The notes below the pieces were generated by a model. That model saw nothing but the letters and a program-made list of their open reading frames with translations, had not been told where the DNA came from and searched no databases. DNA of 64,000 nt from Leptospira_A soteropolitanensis (GTDB lineage Bacteria > Spirochaetota > Leptospiria > Leptospirales > Leptospiraceae). The DNA lies in the NCBI RefSeq assembly GCF_026151335.1, contig NZ_JAMQPP010000001.1; one strand, 5' to 3'. The translations under genes and the position numbers were made by a program. Numbering within the stretch: position 1 is the first letter of the stretch; each line of letters starts with the position of its first letter. Positions 52,305-61,697 of this stretch are shown here, piece by piece.

Positions 52305-55300
52305 TTGAAGAATAAGATAGCAGAAATTCCTAAATCGCTACTTGAGGATGAGTTTTTATCTAAACTCACTTCGAATGATTTAAAAAAAATTCTCAGCTTA
52401 TTCGAATTTAGATCTCTTGTAGCAAATGATAGGATTGGTGGAAATGAGTTTGAACCAACTCCACTCTTAATAGTAGAAACAGGAAGGGTTCAAGTAAAAT
52501 TAAAGATAAATGAAAAAGAACTTTTGATTAAAACCTTAACAGAAGGTGCTTTTTATGGAGTCAGTGAGTTCTCTTCGGATTCTTTAAAAAAACAAATTTT
52601 TCAAGTAGAAGAAAATTCAAGGGTTCGTGTATTATCACAACTTCAATTCCTAAAGTTCATTGAGTCGGATAATAGCAGAAAAAAAATATGGATTGAACAC
52701 AAGGAAAATGTCCAACTTCGTGATGAATTAAGAATCCATCCTTATTTTAGAAAACTTTCCAATTCCGAAATCCAAGAGTTATCTAAAATACTGGTAAAAC
52801 GTAAGGTTTTGTCTGGACAAACTTTAATTAAGGAAGGAACAAAAAGTTCTTCATTATTTTTCATTCGCTCAGGGAGATTCAAAGTTACCAAATCAACCTG
52901 GCAAAAGGATTATTTTTCCTTTGTTGAAGCAGGATCAGTGTTAGGTGAGATGGGGGTATTGGAAAAAAAAGCTAGAAATGCAACGGTTACTGCAGTTGAG
53001 GAAAGTTATGTATATGAACTTTCTTCAACAGATGCAGAAGCATTTTTTAAAAAATCGGAAAGTCTATTGATTACCATTCGTTCTATTATGAGTGAAAGAA
53101 AACTAAACTTAGGAGATGGTACTGAAGAAGATACTATTGGAACATTTTCTATTTATGAAGAAGACAGGTTTCATTATTTACCGAAATTAAAATTTCCCCC
53201 ACCCATTAGAAATCAGATACGATTTCCTTTTTTATTTCAAGACGGTAAATCTCAGTCAGGTGATGCATGTCGCAAAATGATTTTTCGATATTGGGGCTTT
53301 TCATTTGCCGATTACGATGCAGATCCAACTTTTCCTGACTTTGATCCAGATATCAGACCAAAACATTGGAAAACTAGTTTTGGCGAAAATAAGGGAGAAT
53401 GTTACTTTGTTAATTGGAAAGATCATGAACTCGAACTAAATAACATTCCGACAATTGGATTTATTGAAAATGCAAGATACGTTATCTTAAAATCGTTTGA
53501 AAAAAAAAGAGTAAATATTTTTGATCCAGAATTTGGGGAGATAAGCCTTTCACGCGAAGAGTGGGAGCAGAAATCTTCCGATATAGTTATATATTTCATT
53601 CCCAAAATCAAACCTGAATCGAAGTGGGAGTTGAGGAATCGGTTCTTTTCAGGTTTGGCAGAATATTTTTTACCTGCGATCAAATATTTAAAAGCAGGCA
53701 TTATTGCAAGTTTTGTGATTAAAGGTTTGGAAGTTTTTATTCCATTAGTAAATTTATATTTAATCGACGCAGTTCTCCTCCAAGAAAATAAAGAATTTTT
53801 TCTACCCGTTATCTTTTCCGTTGTTTTACTTAGTTTTTCTCAATCTTTTCTCGCTTATTTCAGATCGAATGTGATTTTTTTTACAAGTAATCGAGTAAAT
53901 CAAACAATTGCTATTCGGTTCTTAGTAAAATTGATTTCATTGCCAATTTCCTTCTTTGAAAGAAACAGAAAAGGGGAAATTTTAAACCGTTGGGAAGAAA
54001 TTGAATCTGTTATTTCGTTTTTCTCTGACCAAGGAGCAATGAAGTTCTTTGATTTACTTTTTAGTTCTTTAGTATTTGTAATCTTTCTTTTTCTATCTCC
54101 AGTTTTGCTTATGATGATTATCTTGTTAATTCTACCTGAGATGTTGATCTTGCATGCACTAACTCCTAAGATTGTCGAAGAAACAAAGAAAGAATCGTTG
54201 AAGAAGTCGGAAACGCTGAGTTATTTTATCGAAACTATTAATGGATTTGAGACTATCAAAAATTTAGGAGCTACTTATTCACACCGTTGGGATTTTGAAA
54301 AACGACTTACCTCTCAATTAAATTCGGAGGGGAAAAAATTATTTTATTCCAACTTGCTTTTTACAAATACAGAATTTTTTAAACAAATGACTGTAGTAGT
54401 TGTTATGTTAGTTGGTAGTATTTTGATTTTGAAAGATCAGATGTCACTTGGGACCTTGTATGCGATCATCGGTTTAGTTGCTTATATTCGCAATCCGATT
54501 GTTTCGTTATATGATGATTTTTTGAAATTTCAGAAAGCTAATATATCCTGGAATAGGTTGCGCAGTTTTGAATCGCTAGATAGTGAAATCACTGATAAGG
54601 ATAATCTCTTCAAGGTGGATCTTCCAGAAGTAAAGGGAAACATTGAGTTTAAGAATTTGAGTTTTTCGTACGACAGTTTAAAACCGGAATCAGGTATCCG
54701 TAATTTAACATTAACAATTCAAGCCGGTAAAAAAATTGCTTTTGTCGGTCGAAGTGGAAGTGGTAAGTCCACGATTTTAAAATTAATACTAGGTTTGTAT
54801 CAACCGCAAGATGGAGAAATTACTATTGATGAGGTATCTTTGAATGAAATTTGGCTTCCTAGTTTGCGAACTAAAATTGGAGTTATTTTTCAAGAGAATC
54901 CCTTAATTTCCGGAACGGTTAGAGAAAATATATCGATCACTAAACCAGAAGCGACACTTAGTGAAGTAGTGGAGGCTTCAAAACTGGCTTGTATTCATGA
55001 TGACATCGTCAAACTCCCGCTTGGTTACGATACAGAAATTTCTGAAAAAGGATTCGTTTTCTCTGGAGGCCAAAAACAAAGGTTTTCTTTGGCTCGTTTA
55101 TTTCTACAAAAGCCAAACCTCTTGTTGTTGGACGAGCCGACAGCTTCTCTTGATAAAGAAACAGAAGCTAGAATTCTGTCTCATATAAATACAGTTTTTG
55201 CAGGTGCAACGATCATCACGGTGGCCCATAGATTAGATACTATCCGCAATTATGATCAGATTTTTGTATTGGAAAGAGGAAAATTGGAGAGCAAAGGAAC

Positions 55301-55370
55301 TCATCGTGAACTACTTTCTAAGGGTGGAATTTATCAATTACTTCATTCCAAACAGGAAGCAATCCGATAA
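52305..55370 (+). CDS. Type I secretion ABC transporter with two cyclic-nucleotide-binding domains and a pseudo-C39 domain (second copy)
   Basis: A second 1021-residue exporter. The first nucleotide-binding fold (about 15-125) is degenerate; the second (about 140-255) keeps E215 and R224 in LGEMGVLEKKARNATV. A C39 peptidase-like domain (about 300-435) aligns well with bacteriocin-processing peptidases, but the catalytic Cys is S318 (SQSGDAC), the His is R391 (ARYVIL), while D407 (FDPEFG) and the oxyanion glutamine Q312 remain. The domain should bind but not cleave. A membrane domain (about 455-745) and a complete ATPase domain (GRSGSGKST about 815, FSGGQKQR about 920, LLLLDEPTASLD, AHRL) follow. 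The TTG start has AGGA seven bases upstream. Confidence 0.92.
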   Translation: MKNKIAEIPKSLLEDEFLSKLTSNDLKKILSLFEFRSLVANDRIGGNEFEPTPLLIVETGRVQVKLKINEKELLIKTLTEGAFYGVSEFSSDSLKKQIFQVEENSRVRVLSQLQFLKFIESDNSRKKIWIEHKENVQLRDELRIHPYFRKLSNSEIQELSKILVKRKVLSGQTLIKEGTKSSSLFFIRSGRFKVTKSTWQKDYFSFVEAGSVLGEMGVLEKKARNATVTAVEESYVYELSSTDAEAFFKKSESLLITIRSIMSERKLNLGDGTEEDTIGTFSIYEEDRFHYLPKLKFPPPIRNQIRFPFLFQDGKSQSGDACRKMIFRYWGFSFADYDADPTFPDFDPDIRPKHWKTSFGENKGECYFVNWKDHELELNNIPTIGFIENARYVILKSFEKKRVNIFDPEFGEISLSREEWEQKSSDIVIYFIPKIKPESKWELRNRFFSGLAEYFLPAIKYLKAGIIASFVIKGLEVFIPLVNLYLIDAVLLQENKEFFLPVIFSVVLLSFSQSFLAYFRSNVIFFTSNRVNQTIAIRFLVKLISLPISFFERNRKGEILNRWEEIESVISFFSDQGAMKFFDLLFSSLVFVIFLFLSPVLLMMIILLILPEMLILHALTPKIVEETKKESLKKSETLSYFIETINGFETIKNLGATYSHRWDFEKRLTSQLNSEGKKLFYSNLLFTNTEFFKQMTVVVVMLVGSILILKDQMSLGTLYAIIGLVAYIRNPIVSLYDDFLKFQKANISWNRLRSFESLDSEITDKDNLFKVDLPEVKGNIEFKNLSFSYDSLKPESGIRNLTLTIQAGKKIAFVGRSGSGKSTILKLILGLYQPQDGEITIDEVSLNEIWLPSLRTKIGVIFQENPLISGTVRENISITKPEATLSEVVEASKLACIHDDIVKLPLGYDTEISEKGFVFSGGQKQRFSLARLFLQKPNLLLLDEPTASLDKETEARILSHINTVFAGATIITVAHRLDTIRNYDQIFVLERGKLESKGTHRELLSKGGIYQLLHSKQEAIR

Positions 55371-55378
55371 TTGACTTA

Positions 55379-56737
55379 GTGATCCGCTTTTTTCTATATA
55401 TACTTTTCAGTTTTGTTACATTTTTTTGGGTCTCCAATATACTTTCGGAAACTGTAGATTTTTACGACTTGCCTAAGTTAGTTGGCGAGAAGTCATACGA
55501 ATTGAAATTGAAAGAAATGGAAATCGAACGGAAAAAAATTGATATTGATTCCAGAAATTTACGTTATTTGCCCTCCGTTAATTTAGAACATTCTCCTTTT
55601 TTCGAAGCATTGAGAGGTGATGGATACAATAGAAAGGGATGGAATACTAGTTTAAATTTAAATTGGAATTTTCAAGACCAGGGAAACACAGTTCTCACCA
55701 ATATGATTTTGGAATTGGAATATGAGCGATTGTTGTTAGAATATCGCGCTTTATACCAAAAAGAATTATTTGATCAGGCATTTCAATATGCTGAAACATT
55801 AAAACTATTGGCATTTTATGATTATGATTTTTCTAACGAATCTGATGCTGATAAACAATTCCAAACGGTTCAGAAACTTTACAAACAAGGAATAGAATCA
55901 TATTTAGTTACACAAAACTCCAAAGTGGATTATTTTTTTTATAAGTACAATGCTGTTAAATCTAGATTAGACCAACAAAAGAGTCAGTCAATATTTAGAA
56001 GAAAGTTTTTATTAAAGGAAGTTGCCTTAAAACAAATTCCTGCGCGTGAATATAAAATCCTTCCATTGGAAACTACGCTAGCTGAGTACGAAAAAAATCT
56101 TACAAATCTAAATTTTGATATTATTTTGACAATCAATCAGGTGAAGATTTTAGAAATCCAAAAAATGGTTCGCTTTAATGAGTTGTGGGTTCCTGATTTT
56201 TTTGTAAATGTCTACAATCAAACGAGTCGTGAATCTTATTCCGGTTTGAGTGGAACTTGGGCCAACTCAATGGAGGTGTATGATTATAGTAGAAATGATT
56301 TTAGTCGTTATGCTAGATCCTCCGATGCAGATTTTAACGTAGGTGGAAATTTTGGATTTCGTTTTCCTTTATTCAATCGTTGGTTGTCAAAAAATGAATT
56401 TGATAAATCAAAAATTGAAATCAAGTTAGCAAAATCCCAATCACAGTTTTTGCGCGAAAACACGGGATTGTATCTTTTTGAATTGATCCAACAACATAAC
56501 AATTTAGTCGAATTGTACGATATTTCGAGAGAAAGTAAACGTATCGCAGAAGAAAACTATCAAATCATGGAAAAAGCATACAAAACTGGTTCAGCTTCCA
56601 TTATTGAACTGCAAACGGTAGATAGGCGACTTCGTGACGTTATGCGAAACGAAATTCAAAACAGATATGACCTGATACAGTTAAGACTTCAAATTGGTCT
56701 CCTCTTGGGAGATACAATGAAGTTTTTAAATAACTAA
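55379..56737 (+). CDS. TolC-like outer-membrane efflux protein
   Basis: A 452-residue protein with signal peptide (start GTG at 55379; ends around NILSETVDF) and two long helical hairpin regions typical of TolC (about 35-240 and 245-450). Two beta-strand segments are visible near residues 60-100 and 300-345. The repeat ending MEKAYKTGSASIIELQTVDRRLRD is the classic TolC signature. It follows the second ABC gene by eight bases and completes a type I secretion system. The 3' end overlaps the convergent lipoprotein gene by four bases. Confidence 0.9.
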   Translation: MIRFFLYILFSFVTFFWVSNILSETVDFYDLPKLVGEKSYELKLKEMEIERKKIDIDSRNLRYLPSVNLEHSPFFEALRGDGYNRKGWNTSLNLNWNFQDQGNTVLTNMILELEYERLLLEYRALYQKELFDQAFQYAETLKLLAFYDYDFSNESDADKQFQTVQKLYKQGIESYLVTQNSKVDYFFYKYNAVKSRLDQQKSQSIFRRKFLLKEVALKQIPAREYKILPLETTLAEYEKNLTNLNFDIILTINQVKILEIQKMVRFNELWVPDFFVNVYNQTSRESYSGLSGTWANSMEVYDYSRNDFSRYARSSDADFNVGGNFGFRFPLFNRWLSKNEFDKSKIEIKLAKSQSQFLRENTGLYLFELIQQHNNLVELYDISRESKRIAEENYQIMEKAYKTGSASIIELQTVDRRLRDVMRNEIQNRYDLIQLRLQIGLLLGDTMKFLNN

Positions 56738-57096
56738 AGATCTGTAGGTCGGACTTTCGTTTCCGGATTATTCAATTCACCAATCTCACACCTTTCTTTT
56801 TTCCATTGATCTAAAATTTCATCCGCTTTGACTTTATTTTTATAATGTATATAAGGTGTTGTGAGAATTGGTATAAGAAAGACAGGAGACAAGGCAGAAT
56901 GGAGTAGGGAAAGAGTGACTACTAGTCCGAGAGTTAAAACATTTTCATCAAATACTTCCGTTACTTGCCGCTTGGTTTGGTAATAATATGCTAAACAATC
57001 GTCTGTATGGTTAGCTGGATTAAAGGGAATACTCACACATCCAACGAAACTGACTAAATTGAATATTATAATGATTCTGATAAATTTTGGATACAT
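56734..57096 (-). CDS. Small lipoprotein of unknown function
   Basis: A 120-residue protein with a signal peptide and lipobox SFVGC (C20). The mature part has one hydrophobic stretch (about 55-80) that could re-enter a membrane, then a charged C-terminal tail. Not recognised. Its start overlaps the end of the upstream lipoprotein gene by 31 bases, so the two are probably co-expressed. It faces the secretion locus on the opposite strand with a four-base overlap. Confidence 0.65.
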   Translation of the reverse strand: MYPKFIRIIIIFNLVSFVGCVSIPFNPANHTDDCLAYYYQTKRQVTEVFDENVLTLGLVVTLSLLHSALSPVFLIPILTTPYIHYKNKVKADEILDQWKKERCEIGELNNPETKVRPTDL

Positions 57097-57653
57097 GTTC
57101 TAACAGCTTCTAAATTCGTTTCTTCAATCATTCGATGAAAATTTCTGACTTTGTAAAGTCCATACAGGAATTCGCTCGTTTTCCCTTTTCTGGTAATGGT
57201 TTCTTCTTTCAGAAGGGTTTTATTCTTATATAACTGATACTTAAAATCGACAGTATACTCGCCTTCCCTAAGTTGGATGGGCCATATTCCAGTGAGTGGC
57301 CAAAGTGCAGGCCAAGTATACCACCAATTGTATTTATCGTGAAAGTCTGTTTTCATCTCCACATCGATTGTATAATATTCGGATGTAGTTTTAGGATCGA
57401 GTTCCGTGGAAATTGTTTGAAATATGCCAGAAGATGTTAGGTGACCTTTGAAAGCTGTTCTCCATGCATCTGTATAGACTCCTCTATCGGCAGAAAGTAT
57501 TTCAAACTTTCCAATCACTATAGGTAGGTTAGATTGTGTCCTGCTCATATTTCCATTTGGTGATGGCGGTGGAACTTGGCGTAAATCTACGGAACAATGA
57601 ATGAACAAAAGAAATGGGATAAAGTAGGTAAGAAGTCGCATTTTCAGTTGCAT
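57066..57653 (-). CDS. Lipoprotein of unknown function
   Basis: About 195 residues, with the start at 57653 or 57641; a longer frame to 57686 lacks a proper signal n-region. Lipobox LLFIHC is followed by a proline-rich spacer. The rest is beta-rich with tryptophan-rich turns (YNWWYTWPALWPLTGIWP near the middle). It may be a small outer-membrane-associated lipoprotein. No family identified. Overlaps the next lipoprotein gene by 31 bases. Confidence 0.65.
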   Translation of the reverse strand: MQLKMRLLTYFIPFLLFIHCSVDLRQVPPPSPNGNMSRTQSNLPIVIGKFEILSADRGVYTDAWRTAFKGHLTSSGIFQTISTELDPKTTSEYYTIDVEMKTDFHDKYNWWYTWPALWPLTGIWPIQLREGEYTVDFKYQLYKNKTLLKEETITRKGKTSEFLYGLYKVRNFHRMIEETNLEAVRTCIQNLSESL

Positions 57654-57678
57654 AGTGTAATAGATAATGGTAAACTGA

Positions 57679-58980
57679 TCAATCAATTTTCTTGTATTTA
57701 TAGATTTGAATATGCTTTTCTATTTCTTTATCCAATTTATATTCTTTGGGCACAAAAACTGGGGTAAGTTGGTTTTGGAACTGGTAAAAAACAAAATAAT
57801 CTGCGGAGTATGTTTTGTTTGATAAAAATAACTGAACCTGATTTCGGTTAGAAAGGTATTGCGGAATATTCGATACGATCGATTTACCTTCTAATAGGTT
57901 ACGAAGTATAGACACATCTTTTGTTGATAAACCTGGATTCATAAATTCCCTTTTATAAGAATATGTTTTGGAAAGGGGGCCAAACCAAACGAATAAAGCA
58001 ATAGATACTAATAGAGAAGTGAAACAAAATAGATATTTTTTTTTCCTATTAAATGTTTCTACGATTTCGATAAAGCAAATAAAAAGGATGGGAACGGCTA
58101 TAAAGCTGTGATGAGTGAATGGTGTTTTATTTACCTCATAAGAGGAGAGGATAGAATAAAAAAGATACGGTAACAAACAAAGGATCAGTTTATTTTTAAA
58201 TTGTAAAAATAAAAACGGTAAATTAAGAAACAAAAATAGATATGGAAACAGATGTAAATTTTGTAAGGCACCGATTGGGTTTTTGTAACGTTCCCAGTGG
58301 GTTGGTATAGAAAGATTTGTAATAGAATCTTGCATTTTGCTTAAAAGAAAGATAGAAAACAAAAAATAAAGTAAGGATAGAGTTCCTATGAATAAACTTT
58401 CTTTTGGATTCTTTCGCAATATTACTAGAGCAAATATTATCCAAACCAAAGCACATTCTTCTTTTACAAGCAGACTCAATGCAAAAAAAAGAACCCAATA
58501 CTTCGATTTTTTTTTCCAGAAGTAATAGAATAAGAAAAAAAGTGGAATCCATAATACTTCAGGATGGAAATCAAAAATTTGAATCCAATAAATAGGAAGA
58601 AATAAAGTGTAAAGGAAAGGATAAACCAGATGGTAGGATTTTTCCCATTTGTAAAATGGAAAGATCAAAATAGGGATACTTAAAACCAAGGCTTGGAATA
58701 TAAGCAAACTTTCAACATACGGAAAAAGATAGTATAACAGATATAAGGGGTAAATAAACCAATTGATATGATCGGCAAAATAATGGTGATTGTTACCGTC
58801 GACACCGAGGGATGTGATTGCCTTCCCCTGATGGATTAAATTATAAAATAGGTTTTCGAAAAGTCCAATATCCACTCCCGCACCCATATGTTGGTAACGA
58901 AAAATGGATCTTTCCGATAAAAAATAAAATACCACCAACCATAAAAGAAAGGAAGGTAGGTGGTAACGTAGTCGTTTCAT
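57679..58980 (-). CDS. DUF2079-type polytopic membrane protein
   Basis: A 433-residue protein with about ten membrane helices. DIGLFENLFYN near the start, DGNNHHYFADHINW, DFHPEVLW and the later KEECALVW match the DUF2079 pattern, a family of GT-C-like membrane proteins possibly using lipid-linked sugars. The reaction is unknown. It begins one base after the FAD dehydrogenase stop, so the two are probably co-transcribed. Confidence 0.82.
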   Translation of the reverse strand: MKRLRYHLPSFLLWLVVFYFLSERSIFRYQHMGAGVDIGLFENLFYNLIHQGKAITSLGVDGNNHHYFADHINWFIYPLYLLYYLFPYVESLLIFQALVLSIPILIFPFYKWEKSYHLVYPFLYTLFLPIYWIQIFDFHPEVLWIPLFFLFYYFWKKKSKYWVLFFALSLLVKEECALVWIIFALVILRKNPKESLFIGTLSLLYFLFSIFLLSKMQDSITNLSIPTHWERYKNPIGALQNLHLFPYLFLFLNLPFLFLQFKNKLILCLLPYLFYSILSSYEVNKTPFTHHSFIAVPILFICFIEIVETFNRKKKYLFCFTSLLVSIALFVWFGPLSKTYSYKREFMNPGLSTKDVSILRNLLEGKSIVSNIPQYLSNRNQVQLFLSNKTYSADYFVFYQFQNQLTPVFVPKEYKLDKEIEKHIQIYKYKKID

Positions 58981-58981
58981 T

Positions 58982-60544
58982 TTATTTGGTAAAACTACCG
59001 GTTAGGGCCGCTTCTGCACATTTCATTCCATCGATAGCGGCGGAAACAATTCCACCTGCATATCCTGCACCTTCTCCACAGGGAAATAACCCTTTGATTT
59101 GAATGTGTTCTAATGTAACGGGGTTTCTCGGAACTTGAATGGGAGAAGAAGTTCTTGTTTCCGGTGCATGGATGATGGCTTCATTTGTGAAGTATCCTTT
59201 CATCGATGACTCAAATTCTTGGAATCCTTTTTTTAAAGAATCGGTTATGAGTGGAGGCAGTAATTCTGATAATGATACAGAAACCAGTCCTGGTGTGTAA
59301 GACGTCTTTGGAAGGTCATTAGAAATTTTATTTTTTGTAAAATCAACCATTCGTTGTGCAGGAGCTTTTTGTGTACCTCCATTCATAGCAAAAGCCATTT
59401 TTTCGATTGAAGATTGATATTGCAGAGCAGAAAATACACCATAGGATTCAAATGATTTGAAATCATCAATTCGAAGTTCTACGACGATTCCAGAATTAGC
59501 TGTGGGTCTGGAACGTTCCGCACTTGACCAACCATTAGTAACAACTTCACCAGGTTTAGTGGCACAAGGAGCAATCACTCCGCCAGGACACATACAGAAA
59601 CTATAAACACCTCTTCCATTGATTTGTTTAACAAGGGAATATTCGGAAGCAGGAAGAAGCGGATTTTTGACATCACAATGGTATTGTATTGAATCAATCA
59701 AACTTTGTGGATGTTCTACTCGAACTCCAATGGCAAGAGGTTTTGTTTGGATTTGAATTCCTTTTTCATAGAGAAGTTGGAACATCTCTCTACCGGAATG
59801 GCCCGTCGCAATGATGACGTTTTTTGCCATCCACTTTTCTCCAGAGTGAGACTTTACTCCGGTAATAGAATTTCCTGAGAGAATTAAATCTATAATTCGA
59901 GTTTTAAAATGTATTTCTCCACCTGCTGCGAGAATGCATTCTCTGATATTTTGAATGATGCGAGGAAGTTTGTTTGTGCCAATATGTGGATGTGCATCAA
60001 CTAATATTTGTTTTGTTGCGCCAAAAGTTACCAAATATTCTAAAACTTTTCGAACGTTTCCTCGTTTTTTGGATCTAGTATAGAGTTTTCCATCGGAATA
60101 AGTTCCAGCTCCTCCTTCTCCAAAACAATAATTAGAATCTTCATTAACTATATGATGTACGTTTATACCACGAAGGTCTTCCACTCTTTCTTTGACATTT
60201 TTTCCACGTTCCAAGATGATCGGTTTTTTTCTTAACTCTAGTACTCGTAAGGCGGCAAAGAGTCCTGCAGGACCAGCTCCAATGATGATTACTGGTTCTT
60301 CTAGGGCCACATTTGGGAAATGAGGAATTGGATACTCGAGAGGAATATATTCTTCATTGATATAAACATCCAATTGTAATTGGAAAACTACATTTCTTTG
60401 TCTTGCATCAATGGACCGAGAAGTACATTCAATATGTTTTATATCAGATTTTGGAATTTTGTTTTGTTTGGATACAAACTGCAACAAATGATCTGGATTG
60501 GATGCAATCTCTGGAGTGACTCTTACGTTTAGTTCTAGTTTCAA
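58982..60544 (-). CDS. FAD-dependent dehydrogenase (COG2509-like)
   Basis: A 520-residue flavoprotein. The N-terminal ~80 residues form a small alpha/beta extension, then the FAD motif VIIIGAGPAGLFAALR (G89-G94). YCFGEGGAGTYSDGKLYTR and IATGHSGREMFQLL are characteristic of COG2509 dehydrogenases, as is the C-terminal GLFPCGEGAGYAGGIVSAAIDG. Substrate unknown. It starts with TTG (complement 60542-60544) and has no evident ribosome binding site. Confidence 0.9.
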   Translation of the reverse strand: MKLELNVRVTPEIASNPDHLLQFVSKQNKIPKSDIKHIECTSRSIDARQRNVVFQLQLDVYINEEYIPLEYPIPHFPNVALEEPVIIIGAGPAGLFAALRVLELRKKPIILERGKNVKERVEDLRGINVHHIVNEDSNYCFGEGGAGTYSDGKLYTRSKKRGNVRKVLEYLVTFGATKQILVDAHPHIGTNKLPRIIQNIRECILAAGGEIHFKTRIIDLILSGNSITGVKSHSGEKWMAKNVIIATGHSGREMFQLLYEKGIQIQTKPLAIGVRVEHPQSLIDSIQYHCDVKNPLLPASEYSLVKQINGRGVYSFCMCPGGVIAPCATKPGEVVTNGWSSAERSRPTANSGIVVELRIDDFKSFESYGVFSALQYQSSIEKMAFAMNGGTQKAPAQRMVDFTKNKISNDLPKTSYTPGLVSVSLSELLPPLITDSLKKGFQEFESSMKGYFTNEAIIHAPETRTSSPIQVPRNPVTLEHIQIKGLFPCGEGAGYAGGIVSAAIDGMKCAEAALTGSFTK

Positions 60545-60624
60545 GGTTAAATTCGTAATCTAAATTTCTAAATTAAATAATAATAGAAAATAAGGAGATA
60601 ACTTACAATCCCTGGATTGTGAGA

Positions 60625-61230
60625 TTATTGATTTAGACTTTTTCTCATTAAAGATGCAATCGCTTTTTCATTTTCTCCGGACATAGAATTTAGATTTGCG
60701 ATCACAAGATTTCGGCGTTCAATCGAATGATTTTGGCTTAGTTTCTGTTTCCCTTCGATGTGAGTGATTTTGATTTCAAAAGGAACAATCCCTTTTTTTA
60801 ATCCTTCTGTATAGTTTGTATCTACAGAATTAATTTGGTATTTAGAATCTTTTGGTTCAAAACGATTGACTAAGGTTATCAAACTTTTTTGGATTTTTTC
60901 GGGATCATCCACAATATTTAAGATTCCCTTCACATGCACTGCAGTAAAATTCCAAGTGGGAACAGCTCGGTCTGTTTCATACCAAGCCGGCGAAATATAA
61001 CAATGTGGACCAGAAAAAATACAAAGAACTTCTTTTCCCACACTTTCCTTTTGTGGGTTTGGTTTTGCAAAGTGACCCACTAAACTTTGTTTGTCGTCTG
61101 AAAGTAAGAGAGGCAAATGTGTTGCTTCCATCCCGCTTTTCGATTCAGATACTAAAATTGAAAAGGGATTCTCTTCGATAGATTGGTAAATGAAATGGGT
61201 TTCCATTTGAAAATGTTCCGGGATGTACAC
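60625..61230 (-). CDS. paiB: PaiB-type FMN-binding protein
   Basis: A 201-residue flavin-binding split-barrel protein. The N-terminal MYIPEHF, the ATHLPLLL segment, GHFAKPNP and the family hallmark SPAWYE followed by VPTWNF are all PaiB features. PaiB members repress protease and sporulation genes in Bacillus, but many act as flavoenzymes. The start is GTG at 61230 with AGGAG upstream. It ends a short run of GNAT, membrane and DinB genes. Confidence 0.9.
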   Translation of the reverse strand: MYIPEHFQMETHFIYQSIEENPFSILVSESKSGMEATHLPLLLSDDKQSLVGHFAKPNPQKESVGKEVLCIFSGPHCYISPAWYETDRAVPTWNFTAVHVKGILNIVDDPEKIQKSLITLVNRFEPKDSKYQINSVDTNYTEGLKKGIVPFEIKITHIEGKQKLSQNHSIERRNLVIANLNSMSGENEKAIASLMRKSLNQ

Positions 61231-61247
61231 TATGTCCGTCTCCTAAG

Positions 61248-61697
61248 TTAAACTGACTTCCAGAAATAAGTCAAAAATTCTGTTTCTTGTTCAAAACCTT
61301 CATTTTGATACAATGCACGAGCTTCTTTATTATGAGCCGAAGTAGAAAGTTCTAATCCTTTACCCGAATTTGTTTTGGTAAAGGTTTTTGCTTCTGCTAT
61401 CAATTGTTTGGCGATCCCTTGTTTGCGGAATTGATTTTTTACATAGAGGTCATTTAAAATATAAGATCTTTGCATCGAAATAGAAGAAAACACTGGATAT
61501 AGTTGTGTAAATCCTGCGATTTCGCCACTATTCGGATCTTCTGCTACAAAAATAATTGACTGTCCATGTTCCATTCTGTCTTGCAGAAATCGGTTTGCGC
61601 CTGTTATGTTGGTAGCTTGTCCATAGAATTGTCTGTATTCATCGAATACAGAGGAAATTTTGGATACGTCTTTATAGTTCGCTTGTCTTATTTTCAT
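61248..61697 (-). CDS. GNAT-family N-acetyltransferase
   Basis: A 149-residue GNAT protein with the acetyl-CoA pyrophosphate-binding segment LYVKNQFRKQGIAKQLI (pattern Q/RxxGxA) and the final strand ALYQNEGFEQET. Substrate unknown. Its start overlaps the end of the preceding membrane-protein gene by 26 bases, and paiB follows after 17 bases. Expressed from one unit with DinB by position. Confidence 0.9.
   Translation of the reverse strand: MKIRQANYKDVSKISSVFDEYRQFYGQATNITGANRFLQDRMEHGQSIIFVAEDPNSGEIAGFTQLYPVFSSISMQRSYILNDLYVKNQFRKQGIAKQLIAEAKTFTKTNSGKGLELSTSAHNKEARALYQNEGFEQETEFLTYFWKSV

Noticed and set aside
60605..60621. Terminator after paiB (ACAATCC/GGATTGT repeat)
   Set aside because: The loop would be only two bases and there is no T run on the relevant strand, so it is more likely a chance palindrome.
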